In this document: positions 34,117 through 49,100 of the stretch, in pieces
How positions within the stretch are numbered: the stretch's first letter is position 1
How the letters are laid out: every line of letters starts with the position of its first letter
Assembly: GCA_025084515.1 (NCBI GenBank)
Contig: JAJAGP010000433.1
Coordinates: 322,496-386,495 of the forward strand
DNA: 64,000 nt
Direction of reading: 5' to 3'
Origin: Ancistrus triradiatus
Lineage: Eukaryota; Chordata; Actinopteri; Siluriformes; Loricariidae
The notes under the pieces: model-generated
Told to the model about the DNA's origin: nothing
The model's database searches: none
The model's input: only the letters and a program-made list of their open reading frames with translations
Position numbers and translations under genes: made by a program

Positions 34117-37100
34117 CTAATGAAAAAAATTAGGCAATTGTATGTTTAGATTCTTCAGCAAGAAGTGGATTATTTTTAATATTCTTCTACAAAATTTTGT
34201 ATTTTATCAGGTGATTGTGAAGACTGTGGATGGACTGATAGAAAGTTCAGGGGAAAAAGACAGGAGGGATAAACCTTTGAGAAGTACAGAGGAACTCGGA
34301 TTTGTTTGATGTATGAATCAAATTAATTTCAGACATGTCCTGAGGATGGGTCAAACACATACAGGTTTTACCAATGTTCAAAGTCTGAATTTTTGTTTGA
34401 ATTTGGGGGCAAACATTTTTCGAAAGGACACTCAGATGTCTAAATTGGTCAAATAAAGAAGCATTGCATTCCACTGTACATTGTGCTTGATCAAGGACAA
34501 GTTAAAATGAATGACAGTCAGTAAGGTCAGTAAGGAAAGTTTCTCAAAGTGGGCCCCTAATGCCCAAAAATCTAATTTAATGTCCTAATTGGTAAATGTT
34601 GGTGGACTGGGGTATGTCCTGATCGCTGATTTTGTAATTGCATTCTTCCTCCTCTCAACCTTTATAGGTTTGTAAGCATTAATTTTTCGATGGCTGCCCT
34701 TGCTGGAAAATTCCCTTAAATGTATTTTCCATATTCACCTTTCAAAATAAAGCATGGAGCATACCAGTCAAAATGATCAACTATTTTCCTCCTACTGAAC
34801 TGCTTTGCAAGATGACTTCAACTCACATCTCTAATATAAGAGCATTGTTGTGTTTATTATATTTATCTTTGAATAACTTTCAGCTTACCATGCTGTGTCG
34901 GTTATCCCCAAATTTGCCATTGAGGTTGGCCAGATGGCAGTTTTGGTACCACCAGGCACCATGGTGTGTTAAAGCACAGTTACCCAGAGCAATATCATTG
35001 TCCGAGTCCACTGTAGTAAAAGAGTATCCCTGGTGGTAGGTCATGGCATCACCTGTCCAAAAAAAAGAAAGTTATTACAAAGAAACTAAAGTACATATAG
35101 TATAGTACATATTTTTCTGTACCTGCTTTATTAACTCAGTCCTACCTGCATTTCCACTGTAATTTCCCACAGTCAGCTTAAACTTCTGCTTGGCTTGTCC
35201 TACTTTAAAGTTGTCATAGACAGCATAGGCACGTTCCTCTCCCAAACCCAGATCAAAGCGCACTTCATACTTTGTAGGAGTGTTGGTGAGCTCATAAATC
35301 TTCTCCAAACCTGGACAACACACACCCAACATAATATAGTTACAGCACACCAGATATTATCTTTTTTTTTTCAAGAAAAAGCAATACTACACTGTTAAAA
35401 TACCCAATGTTAACATGAGCTTTACTTTGCATACAAGTAATACAGTGGTGCTTGAAAGTTTGTGAACCCTTTAGAATTTTCTATATTTCTGCATGAATAT
35501 GACCTAAAACATCATCAGATTTTCACACAAGCCCTAAAAGTAGATAAAGAGGACCCAGTTAAACAAATGAGACAGAAATATTATACTTGGTCATTTATTT
35601 ATTGAGGAAAATGATCCAATATTACATATTAATGAGTGGCAAAAGTATGTGAACCTCTAGGATTAGTAGTTAATTTGAAGGTGAAATTAGAGTCAGGAGT
35701 TTTCAATCAATGAGATGTTTTATTTAAAGAACAGGGATCTATCAAAGTCTGCTCTTCACAACACATGTTTGTGGAAGTGTATCATGGCACGAACAAAGGA
35801 GATTTCTGAGGAAAAAGTTGTTGATGCTCATCAGGCTGAAAAAGATTACAAAACCATCTCTAAAGAGTTTGGACTCCACCAATCCACAGTCAGACAGATT
35901 GTGTACAAAAAGAGGAATTTCAAGACCATTGTTACCCCTCCCCAGAGTGGTCGACCAGCAAAGATCACTCCAAGAGCAAGGCGTGTAAGTTTGTCGAGGT
36001 CACAAAGGACCCCAGGGTAACTTCTAAGCAACTGAAGGCCTCTCTCACATTGGGTAATGTTAAAGTCCACCATCAGAAGAACACTGAACGACAATGGTGT
36101 GCATGGCAGGGTTGCAAGGAAAAAGCCACTGCTCTCCAAAAAGAACATTGCTGCTCGTCTGCAGTTTGCTAAAGATCACATGGACAAGCCAGAAGGCTAT
36201 TGGAAGAATGTTTTGTGCATGGATGGGACCAAAATAGAACTTTTTGGTTTAAAAGAAAAGCATTATGTTTGGAGAAAGGAAAACATTGCATTCCAGCATA
36301 AGAACCTTATCCCATCTGTGAAACATAGTGGTGGTAGTATCATGGTTTGGGCCTGCTTTGCTGCATCTGGGCCAGGATGGCTTGCTATTATTGAATAACA
36401 ATGAATTCTGAATTATATCAGAGAATTCTAAAGGAAAATGTCAGGACATCTGTCCATGAACTGAATCTCAAGAGAAGGTGGGTCATGCAGCAAGACAACG
36501 AGCCTAAGCACACAAGTCGTTCTACCAAAGAATGGTTAAAGAAGAATAAAGTTAATGTTCTGAAATGGCCAAGTTAAAATCCTGACTTTAATCCAATGGA
36601 AATGTTGTGGAAGGACCTGAAGTGAGCAGTTAATGTGAGGAAACCCACCAACATCCCAGAGCTAAAGCTGTTCTGTTCAGAGGAATGGGCTAAAATTCCT
36701 CCAAGCCAGTGTGCAGGACTGATCAACAGTTACAGGAAATGTTTAGTTGCAGTTATTGCACAGGTAGGTCACACCAGACACTGAAAGAAAGGGTTCACAT
36801 ACTTTTGCCACTAATTAATATGTAATATTGGATATTTTTTCTCAATAAAGAAATGACCAAGTATAATGTTTTTGTCTCATTTGTTCAACTGAGTTTTCTT
36901 TATCTACTTTTAGCACTTGGGTGAAAATCTGATGTTTTAGGTCATATTTATGCAGACTTATAGAAAATTCTAACAGGTTCACAAACTTTCAGGCACCATT
37001 GTATGTAGGTATTGATTTTAAAAAATTATTACAGGACTTATTTTGTCCTTGACATGTAGATACAGCTATGTACACTTTGCACTATGCAGTATGTAGCAAT

Positions 37101-40100
37101 TTTTGTAATACATCTGTTCCGAAACCATAGAAATGCAAGCATTACAAAACATAGAATTGTTTTTGCTTTTTACCAAGCCAGAATTCATCAGTCAGTTCCC
37201 CAAAGCCTTGTATGTACTGTCTCCAGCCCCTCCTGAAGTCTAACTTGCCATTGAGACGTCTCTGGAAGACCTTGGTTAGAAAGACAATGTTGAGACATTA
37301 CTTAGCGACAGACATTTATACATTTCTATTATTATTTCTCACAAATAGCTTTTTGATATTTATGTGTTAATACAATATATTAACTTACAATCCAACCGCC
37401 GCCATCAGTGATCATGTCACAATACACCTCTATTGGCTTGCTACGATTGTTGGCAACATAGATAGTGTAAACCCCATTCTCTGTGACTCCATTCTTCCTG
37501 ATTTGTGTGCAGTCCATTGGAAAGGGGAAGGTATTTCCCACTACCATGAATTATATTCAAACATTAATATAAGAATCAGAAAATGTTAGGTACAGTATGG
37601 AAAATACAAATAAAATGCACTGGGTACTGATATAGTCAACTTTTAATTGATTGAGAACACTATGAACCCAAGATATTTCATGTTTTTTTTCTGGTCAACT
37701 ACATTTAATTTGTTAATATATGTCCATGTATTTCAGGCTTGCAACTCATTCCAAAAAAGTTGGGACAGTAAAGCATTTTGTAATGTTGCCATTCCTTCAC
37801 ATGAAACTTAAAAAACGTTTTGGCACAGAGGATTCCAGTTGATGAAGAGTTTCAGGTGTTATTTTGTCCCATTCTACCTGCAAACATGCCTTAAGGTGTG
37901 CAACAGTACAAGGTTATCATTGTATTATATTTCATTTCAAATTTTTCCACAAGTACCCTACTTGGAACAGGTCCAATGCCCATAAACCCCCTTCTTCCAC
38001 AGCCATGCTGTATTGTGTGCTGCATGTGGTTTTGCATTGTCTTGTAAACAATGTATGGATATTCCTGAAATAAATGTCGTCTTGAATCCAACATATGTTG
38101 CTCTAAAATCTCAGCATTAATGCTGTCATCTCAGAATTGTAAATGTCCTTTGTCACGGACACTGGCACAACCCCATACCATGACAGACCCTGGCTATTGG
38201 ACCTTTTGCTGAAAACAGTCTTAACCTTTGGTCTGGAGCACACAGTGTCCAAAAAAATCTGAAAAACTGAATACTGTACAGGCCATGTGCTTGCTGACAA
38301 ACTGGAGATCCTCTGCCCATCTTTGCTTGTCAAAGCCTGGATACTTTTTTTTTTATCTCATTGTTCGCTCTAAATTCCCCTGCCCCAATTTTTTTGGACT
38401 GTATTGTAGGACTAAAACACAGGAAGCGTTGCATATTAACAAACAACATTTATATGATATGTATGTTATATGTATATTAGACAAAACATTAAATATGTTT
38501 GGTTCATACTGTTTTAAATTAAATAAAAATCAAAATAAACATAAGACACTGCGTATTATTTATTTATTTATTTTTTCCATTTTCATAAAATCAATCCAAA
38601 AGTAGCATAAAATATCTGGGGTTTTTTTCTGAAACACAGCACACAAAAGAAGTCTGTTACTTACAGATTGAAGCTACTAATTATATAGATGGCAACATAT
38701 AACCAAACATTTGTAAGCACACTTTCTAGATAGTGTTTTTACCATTTCATTTCTGTTAAAACCACTACAATTTACCAGTCTTTAAAGTTAAGCATACTAA
38801 AAATATAAATATTGGCAATAGAATGAGTTGAGCTGAGCAGCTTTCATCACTGCATTGGTCAAACTCAGAACAGGGAATGAGGACAGAAACAAACATAAGT
38901 GCAAGTGAAGCTTCATTACAAAAGGACATGGTGAATACAGAGACAGGATGCAGACAAGATGAGGTACAGGGTGTGAAAAGAGAGGGACTAGGTGGCTAAT
39001 CTAACAAATATGCGTTATGACAAAGAGGATAACAGACAAGGCTAAGCTAACACACAGAGACAAACAAGGGAAACTAGCGCAATACTAATACAATACAAAT
39101 AACAACAGCTAACAAGAAAAACTACAGCAGATACCAACATAGAGCAAATCCAAGCACAGCACAAGACAGGGCACATCACATGAAATAGAAACAGGAACAC
39201 ACAAGAGAGGGCATAAAAACCAGGAACAGACTAACCATAACAAGGGCTATATGAGTGACAAGAACAACAGAAGCCAAGAAGAGGAACCAACTGACAAGGT
39301 AAGAGAAGACCAGACCTGACCAGGGGGTGAAGAGGGAGGAGGGTATATATAGGGGAAAGAGGTAAGGGTCAGTGGGGATGCATGTAGGGTGATTCAGCTA
39401 ACAGGCTATTGCCATTGCCCATTATCCTGACAGCCAGTGACGTGCAGTCAGACTCTTCTAATCCTTCAGAGAAGGGTTAACAAATAGGTGTATGTTAAAC
39501 ATTATATAAATCCCTCATTATAACTACTGCTTATTAGAAGCGGTATAAATATAAATACTGCTTACCCTTCTGATGATATTTTGAATGGTTCGGTAATGTG
39601 AGTCTATTTATGAACGGACAATATATCTGACCAATCAGATTTATGATTTTCACTATGGTGGGAGGCCCATAGCTGACCAACTCCTGCTCCACATGCTGAA
39701 GAATGTGCTATGCATTCATCATTCATAAATAAACGTCGCTGTCTATACGCATGCTAATTTGGGTAGATAACATCAAATGGTGACTTACAAGAACACTTGC
39801 AATAATTAATCAAGATCAGCCAAGTCAATTAATAGTCTATATCCTGGCAGATGATGGACTTTATCTTCAACTAAGCCCAACGAACTGGTTTTGGCTGCCC
39901 TAGAATACTGTATACATAGGAAATGAGTGATGAAAGGTCGTTGTCGAATGGTTGTACTTGTAGGATTTGTGGATTATTTTCGAACACGTGACACAGAAAT
40001 GTAAGCTATGAAAAAACAGGAAAACAATTTTACGCTGTTTCGTATATGACACTTGTCATTTGTAGTTGTGAAATCCATCCACTAATTTAAAGTCAACCCT

Positions 40101-43100
40101 AAATTGATGGGTCAATTTTATCGTGCATTAACAATATGTGCATGAGAGTTCAGGGGGAACTGTATTGCCACTGCTGACAGCATTATTATAGGGTGCCACC
40201 TTACCAACAAGTCAGTCCCAAATTAATCTCCTGTTAGAGCTTATCTGGTCAAATTTAAGTGCTGTTATTGTGAAGAGAATTACATGGGGACAGCAACAAC
40301 AATTTAGCCATGACTCAATTGGCCTGACAAGATTACAGAAACTGTTGAGGCATGGAGAGTTCTGTCCTCTACATCATCTGTCCTCAGTGGGAACACGGCA
40401 CATTTCCAAACTATATGAGAACTGTGCTTTCAGAACTTCATGGATTTGTTTTTCATATTTGATAAACTCCAAACAAGCCTAAGATGGCCATGTGCAATGT
40501 CGCTGCACTCTTCTACACCTGCCAGTCTGAATCTAGATTTGCTTGATGCCAAGACTATGATACATTTGGTTACCATACAGCTGTAAAATTACTAAATGTG
40601 AAATAATGATCTACAGCTGTTTGATGGTTTGGGCTTGTGTCCTTTCTTTTCCAGTGAAAGGAAAGCTATGCAATGCATTTGTAGCCTGGGTAAGCATCCA
40701 TAAAAATATTATTTATGGTGAACAATTTGAGTGGACTGCACATAGACTTGACCTCAACCCAACCAACACTTGATGAATTGTTACAGTGGTTGACCAACAT
40801 CAGTGCAAACAACATTAATGCTCCTGTGGCTGAATGAAAGTGATTCCCAAGGACATCGTCCAAAATCTATGAAAATCCTTTCCAGAAGCGTAGAAGTGTC
40901 AATGCCCATGTTTTTAGAATAAGATTTTTAGTGACCAAAAACTTTAACAGTTATTATATTTAACAAAAAGTCCTTCAAAAGAGTAACAATACATAAAAAC
41001 AGCACGGCTATACAAAATACTGCTGGCATTAATAAAAACTATATTCGTTTTTCATTCATATCAAACTAATGTAGTTTATATTATATTAACTAAATAATAT
41101 TTACCTGTACTGAATGTGGTCTCCACCAATTTACTCATCTTTGAACCTCTATAGGCAATCAGAGTGACAACATACTTTTTTCCGATGTCCAGACCAGAAA
41201 GGCTGAATGTGATATCCCCTGCTGGAAGCTTCTTTTCCACAGCCTAATGTTAAATAAGAGAACAGATTTAGTTTTTCTTTTTTGTACCTAGACACAGAAA
41301 GGGGACATTATACATTGAAAGTCATACTGTTTATGACTTTCCATTTAATCATTATAGTTTTGAAATGTTATTTTCCTTCCCAACAAATACAGTTAAATAC
41401 TGTTGTATAGCATCGGCAGCCACCCTCTATGGTTTGAGAGTGGGCGTGGCATTCTTGATGGCTGACAGCATGCAACATGAGCCAGGCTATTTACACATTT
41501 ATTAGCTGTATTAATACATTGTCCTAAATGTCTTTTAATATTCAGGTTAAACTCATGTACAGTGGTCCTTAAAAGTTTGTGAACCTTTTAGAGTTATCTA
41601 TATTTCTGCAATAAATATGACCTAAAACATCATTTTCACACAAGTCCTAAAAGTAGATAAAGAGAACCCAGTTAAACAAATGAGACAAAAATATTATACT
41701 TGATCATTCATTTATAGAGGAAAATGATCCAATATTACATATTACTGAGTGGAAAAGGGTTTAGCAGTTAATTTGAAGGTGAAATTAGAGTCAGGTGTTT
41801 TTAATCAATGGGATGACAATCAGGTGTGAGTGGGCACCCTGTTTTATTTAAAGAACAGGGATCTATCAAAGTCTGCTCTTCACAACACGTTTGTGGAAGT
41901 GTATCATGGCACGAACAAAGGAGATTTCTGAGGACCTCAGAAAAAGAGTTGTTGATGCTCATCAGGCTGGAAAAGGTTACAAAACCATCTCTAAAGAGTT
42001 TTACACGCCACCAATCCACGTCAGACAGATGTGTACAATGGAGGGAAATTCAAGAACAATTGTCCCTCCCAGGAGTGGTCGACCAACAAAGGATCACTTC
42101 AAGAGGAAGGTGTGTAACAGTTGGCGAGGTCACAAAGGACCCCAGGGTAACTTCTAAGCAACTGAAGGCCTCTCTCACATTGGCTGCAGTTTGCTAAAGA
42201 TCATGTGGACAAGCCAGAAGGCTATTGGAAGAATGTTTTATGGATGGATGAGACCAAAATAGAATTTTTTGGTTTAAAAGAAAAGCGTTATGTTTGAAGA
42301 AAGGAAAACACTGCATTCCAGCATAAGAACCTTATCCCATCTGTGACACGTGGTGGTGGTTGTATTATGGTTTGGGCCTGTTTTGCTGCATCTCGGCCAG
42401 AACGACTTGCTATCATTGATGGAACAATGAATTCTGAATTATATCAGAGAATTCTAAAGGAAAATGTCAGGACATCTGTCCATGAACTGAATCTCAAGAG
42501 AAGGTGGGTCATGCAGCAAGACAACAACCCTAAGCACACAAGCCGTTCTACCAAAAAATGGTTAAAGAAAATAAAGTTCATGTTTTGGAATAGCCAAGTC
42601 AAAGTCCTGACCTTAATCCAATCAAAATGTTGTGGAGGGACCTGAAGTGAGCAGTTAATGTGAGGAAAATCAGCAGCATCCCAGAGCTGAAGATGTTCTG
42701 TGTGGAGGAATGAGCTAAAATTCCTCCAAGCCGGTGTGCAGGAGTGATCAACAGTTACAGGAAACGTTTGGTTTCAGTTATTGCTGCACAGGGGGGGCAC
42801 ACCAGATACTAAAAGCAAAGGTTCACATACTTTTGCCACTCACTAATATGTAATATTGGATCACTTTCCTCAATAAATAAATGACCAAGTATGATATTTT
42901 TGTCATTTGTTTAACTGGATTCTCTTTATCTACTTTTAGAGCCTGTGTGAAAATCTGATGATGCTTTAGGTCATATTTATGCAGAAACATAGAAAATTCT
43001 AAAAGTTTCACAACACTTTCAAGTACAACTGTATCTCCAGCTATTAATTAAGTTTTTGTTTGTGGGCAGCTAGTGTAAGTTAATGTTGCCCCTAATCTCA

Positions 43101-46100
43101 ACGTTATGACAAGCCTTTACTCACAGCTCTTTGAAGCGCCATTTCTGTATACAGCTGCGTTACAGCATGTTATTAAACTACAAGATGTAGCTGATGCCAA
43201 GTTTCTATACCTGCATGCTGCCATCTTCAGGCCTGTAACTAAGAGTGTAACCCTCAATATGAGCCTGAGGAGCTTCCCAGGTTAAGGATGAAGACTCCAT
43301 AAGGACATCAACAGCTTGCAGATTCTTCGGTGCATCGATTTCTGAAAACCATGACAAATTCTAAGATCAGTGAATTTCACTGGTTTTGAGAAGTTTTTAG
43401 CCAATAGAGGTGGCACATTTCTTAATAAGAAATACAAATACTTATTAAAATAAACTGGTGTTAGTTTTCTTTTATTTGTAATTAAAATATGATGGTAAAT
43501 TTGCTTAAATGTACTTGATGTAGAACCTACAGCAAGGACATCTGCATTGTCCCATTATGTGCAAACTTATTATTATTATATTATATAGTAAAATCCATTT
43601 ACATTTACAAATCCCAGTTTAATACTAACATACAATAAAATATAGTCTTTTAAGGTGTTCCACTATAGTTACAGAAATATGAATTGTTGATTATTAACAT
43701 TATCTTAAAACACAACCTGTCTCAATTTCCACTGTAGCTTTTTTGCTGGAGCTAGAGCCCTTGATGGCCTGAACGTAAACAGTATACACAACTCCAGGCC
43801 TTAGAGCAGTAAGGCTGTAGGTGGTGGTATCTGCTCCCACTTGCACCTCTTCATAGGGGCTACCAGAGGTGCTGTAACTCAACACATATCCATCAATGTC
43901 TGCCTGGACTCTGTCCCATAGCACCACTGCTGAGTTCTCCGTCACCTCTCTGGCCAAGAGGTTAGTAGGAGCATCTAGATCTAAAAAGCCATGTTCACAA
44001 CAGGTTAATACATCACAGGTCAAAATTAGCAAAAAGCTTGGTTTTAAAGTAAGTGACTGTAATTCCGTAAAATAGATGATCCATACCATACATGGTCCTT
44101 TGCTATTAATGCTCAATTAGTAGTTTGCAGACCATGACAGCGTAATTCACTTTAATCTTACATAATAGCAAAATATTAATATTTCACTTCATAATGAACC
44201 TGTGAACAATGCTTTTTATTCAAGTTCATAACCAGAAAATAAAATTGATTTTGTAAGACGTGACACCAATCCTGTATTTAAGTCTAAAGAAATCTTAACA
44301 CTTTAATGGGCTATAAGGTCTGCATTAGTAACATGCAGCTTTTGACAGTTTACCAGCAGAGAAAAATGCTAGATATAATGGGCAGTAAATACAGATGTAC
44401 TGTCCCAAAATCATCAAAAATTCAATATTTTGTGAGATATAGCAAGGCAACCCAAAATCACCTCAACAATTTCTAAAAAATTATGTTTTGCAGACTCATA
44501 GAATAAAAATAATGTCCAGAATCACAGTCATGAGAATTAGAATAAATAACCGCAGAAAGATTAACTAATTAATAAAATGTACTAATTGTGAGCTTATGGA
44601 AAAATTGTGAAAGATAAGACTTTGGAAATATACCCTTTTCTTTGCAGCCTAAATCTATATTTCATCTTAGTAATTTCTACCTCTGAATCATACTTGCAAG
44701 AATAACTACACAAGAATCATACTTGCCAGAATATACATACTATACAAGAAAAAGTATGTAAGAGACTTTTCAGAAACCTGTTTCGAATTCTGTTGTATCC
44801 TTGTTGCTGATGCGGGACCCCTTGATGGCCCAGACATAGACAGTATACACAACCCCAGGCCTCAGAGCAGTAAGGCTGTAGGTGGTGGTGTCTGATCCAA
44901 CTTGCACTTCTTCACTGGAGCCATCAGAAGAGCTGTAACTCAACACATAGCCATCAATGTCTGCTTGGACTCTCTCCCAGGACACTCTTGCTGAGTTCTC
45001 CGCCACCTCCCTGGCCAAGAGGTTAGTAGGAGCATCTAGTTCTAAAAAGCCATTTTCACAACAGGTTAAAATGCAGTCAAAATAAAGTTAGTAATTAAAG
45101 ATAGAAAAGTTGACAATGAAGATGGAAGTACTGAAGCGAGGGCCTAGGGTAAAGGATCATATACAAAATCTTGAGCATTCCTGCTCATCACTGTTTATTT
45201 AAAGGAAAAGAAAAAATATTATGAATATTAAAACCCATGAGTAGATATCAAATATTCTGTGCAAGTTTCATCCCCAAACATTTACACACACAATTTTTCC
45301 TCTAGATGAATTCAAGAAATAAGTAGTAATGGCAATTTAACTAGGCAGAAATCTGTCAAGTTTAGTTATACTTCTTGCAGAGGTTGTGTTAATGTCTTTT
45401 GATTTAGTGCCCAAAGATTTTTTTTATGTGTGTATTTTAACACATAATTTGACGGTCCTTTATCCATAATAGAGTTTTCGGTCTAGGGTTTAAATACATA
45501 AACAAGAACACAAACAAGACAATATGGCCATATTATGAATGCAATGAAAAAAGCATTTGGTGTTTGGATTTATGGGGACAGGGTGGCCCTGTTATAGCAA
45601 GCACTTGCCAAAATGGAAGGAATTTTAGAATTTAATTAACACTGTATTATATAAGGGACAGTATTAGTCTAGTGCAGCATTTATGAGTTTAATATTAAGG
45701 GTACTGAGGCTCGGTTTTCATAAGTGTCTAAAATAGATGCTTTTTTAGCTGCTTTTCATTTTCAGTGACGGATTTCATGACACCGGCATAAGCATGCCAT
45801 GGATGTGACGGAAGTCCATCATAGCAAAATAATGATAGTGAAATTTTACAAATGAACAAAAAACTGACATAATACGCTTTTTTACTACAATTTTGTCAGT
45901 TTATTTTTGTTCTTTTTTAAATCCAGTTTCACTTATTTGTTTGTTTTTGTTTGTTAACTACTGATGCCCAGATATAGACTGTGTAGTCAACTTCAGGCCT
46001 CAAATTAGTAAAGTAGTAAGAGATTCTGTCTGCTCCCAATTGCCCCTCTAGAATACACTGCCAAAATGATATCAAGTTGAAAAATATATATTCCTTAATT

Positions 46101-49100
46101 TATCTTATAGGCCTTTTTTTCAACTATTCAACATATTGGTAGACCTTTTATTTTCTTTGAGTAATCTTTGAGTGGTAAGTAGAACAATCTAACCCTTAGC
46201 CACTTATTTGCCTTTAGCGTTAGATTGGTTACATTAAAATTAGATATCTTAAAATATTTTTTATGTAATATAGGCCAATTAGGATACTGGTGCTTAGGAT
46301 ACTGTGTGATGTAACACAGTCCTCCCTAAACAGCATTTCTGTGACATGCACCACACTCTTCTGTCCATTTGGACCAGACTGGATAGGATTATTTGCTATT
46401 GTGCATCCATAAGCATTGGGCACAAACACCCTTTTTGTGGTAGGTACACTCCACTGCTTACCAGGGGCAGCCCATGAACTTTGTTGTTTAGGAAATGCTC
46501 TGACTCAAATGACTGGCCATAAGAAACAGTCCCTTTTTTAAAGTCCCTGGGGTTTCTACTCCTGAACATTTCTAAAAGTAATGACCTCATTTGTTTCATA
46601 ACAAGAACCGACTGGTCACTTGCTGTGTATTTTATGCCAGAGCATAACATGTGCCACTTTAACAAGCAAACATTATTATTTGTTATTCAGTCTGTGCTTG
46701 GTTTAATAAATGTATATATTACAATATTTTGAAGGTAAATATCTTCAAAAGCAAAAATGAGATTAATAGTGCATAGTAGTTTAGCATTAACATATTTTCC
46801 CACCCTTTTATGGGGTCACTGGCCGACCTGTGGAGGCAAAAGGAAAGAAAAACACTACAGCTCCTGAACCTCAAGAGCTTCTATTCCCAGTTCTCAGATC
46901 ACAGCATCCATGAGGCGTCCCACCATTTGAGTTGTGAGACCAGTCACCATCTGTTTCACTCATCTTCCTTCAAAACATATCAACAGAAGGATCCTGCACC
47001 ACTGGTTGAATCTGTACCATCTGTACAATCTTGGTACTGGAACCATGCTGCTTACATACAGTACTGTGCAAAAGTCTTAGGCAGTCTATATTTTTCAGTT
47101 TATATTCTATTTCTTTCTTATTTACATCTTAGTGGCCATTGCACTTTGTAGTTCTACAATTACAGGCTGTAGTCCATCTGTTTCTCTACATACTTTGTGT
47201 GTACATCAGTGTCACTGTACTGATGCGAATGATCAGGTGGATTCACAGGTGGTCCTGTGGGGTCCTGACCATTAGAGAACAAAGAAAAAGGGACAAGCAA
47301 AGTATCTAAAGAAATTTATATTGAGAAAAGGACTTGATGCCTTCATATTTTGTTAAAGTTCTGAAGTTCATACACTTCTGAACATACCATGTGTCTCCAC
47401 TGTTGTTAGTGTTACTACTGTAGTGAAGATACCAGCACAAGCTCTCTCAGAAGTGTGCAAAGCTACCATACTTCATACTGTCAACAAATGTCATATTTGA
47501 TCCAGCCCCCATAAATATGGTATCTCAGGGGAAAGCTGAACTCTTAAAAAAAGAGTAAACTAAGCAGTTTTGCATCCATAACTGCATACCATCCTCATAG
47601 TGCACAGTGCATTCAAGATGAGAACTCATATTCACATCTACAAGGGACTCATCACAAAGTGCTGCCTCAAGGGAGGAAAACAGGAAATACAAGGCTCGGT
47701 TGCCTTAGCAATGATGTATACAGATTACCTGTCTCAGCTTCAACAGAGCTCTTCCTGCTTGAGCGAGAGCCTTTGTAGCCCCAGATGGTAAAAGTATAGC
47801 GGACCCCAGGCTTTAGAGAGTTGAAACGGTAGGAACTAGAATTTGCCCCAACTTGGAACTCCTGGCTGGTGCCATCAGCTGAGGTGTACTTCAGTATATA
47901 GCCATCAATCTCAGCACGGACCTTCTCCCATGTCACAGTTGCTGATTTCTCAGTTATATCCCTGGTGGCCAGGTTAGCTGGAGAATCAATGTCTATAGGA
48001 GACAGAGATTTGAGACAAGAAGTGAAAGACTGTGAAGAACACCTGAACACATCCTGATGCACTGCAGTCTCTGACATCACCACATTTTGGCACAAATGAG
48101 AAGGTAATGAGCTAATTCGTTTTAGCTAAAGTAGCGTTTTTTTAGCTTATATGTGTAAATTGTTAAAACGTATTAAATAAAATTTGACAAAACAGACTCA
48201 TGGTAAACTACTGTCTCAGTTGTAAGACCCTCTGGACAATGGCATCTGCTAGATGCCTAGATGTAGATGTAGATGTAAACTGCATCGACACACTACACTC
48301 AGTGGGTCAGTCTAAGTAGAATTTAGCAGTAAATGTAACTCAAAATCTAAAGATTTATTATAGCAAAAAGTACCAGAGTAAGATCCAGTTAAACAGTGGT
48401 AATAATAACATACTGACACCTTCAATAAAATGATAAAGATAATAGAAAAACAAATACTAATCAACCTGGTACTAACAATAATACAGCAGTAAAAGAAAAC
48501 AAATAATAACCCAACAAGTCAGCATTCATGGAACCAGAAATGAAAAACAAAATTAGATCATTCCAATATATTGTAGAAATCCAGATAGCTCTAAAGTGTT
48601 TCTTAAACTTTTTATTAAAACTGTCAACAGTATCCAGCCAATAAGGCTTTTAACTGGAACATATTATTCGACATAACTATTCAAGACATAAATGTAGCTG
48701 GAATGCTCCGGCTTCACATGGTTTAATATTTCATTTCTCCAAAGCTCCAGACAGAGGTCCATTACATTAAATTTTCCAGTTTCCTTAATTAGAATTGTAC
48801 TATTTTATTGAATAGTCTGTATAATATGGATCAAGGACAAATTAGAGTTTAAAAAATATATTAGAAGTCTGAAAGTGTTATGAAAATAGATAAATTGTCT
48901 ACCTGCAATACAGTAATCTATTGAGTGTACTGATATGCATTACATAGCTTTAAAAGTAACAAATTCTATTTTTAAACCGGATCATTATGGCAAATGTCTC
49001 TATACATTAATTAAGCAATAATACACGAGCGGGAGTGCTTTAACGTGAGATATTGGCAGGGGTGTGATGCGGTCGTAGGCCTCGTGCCTACCTGCCAATA

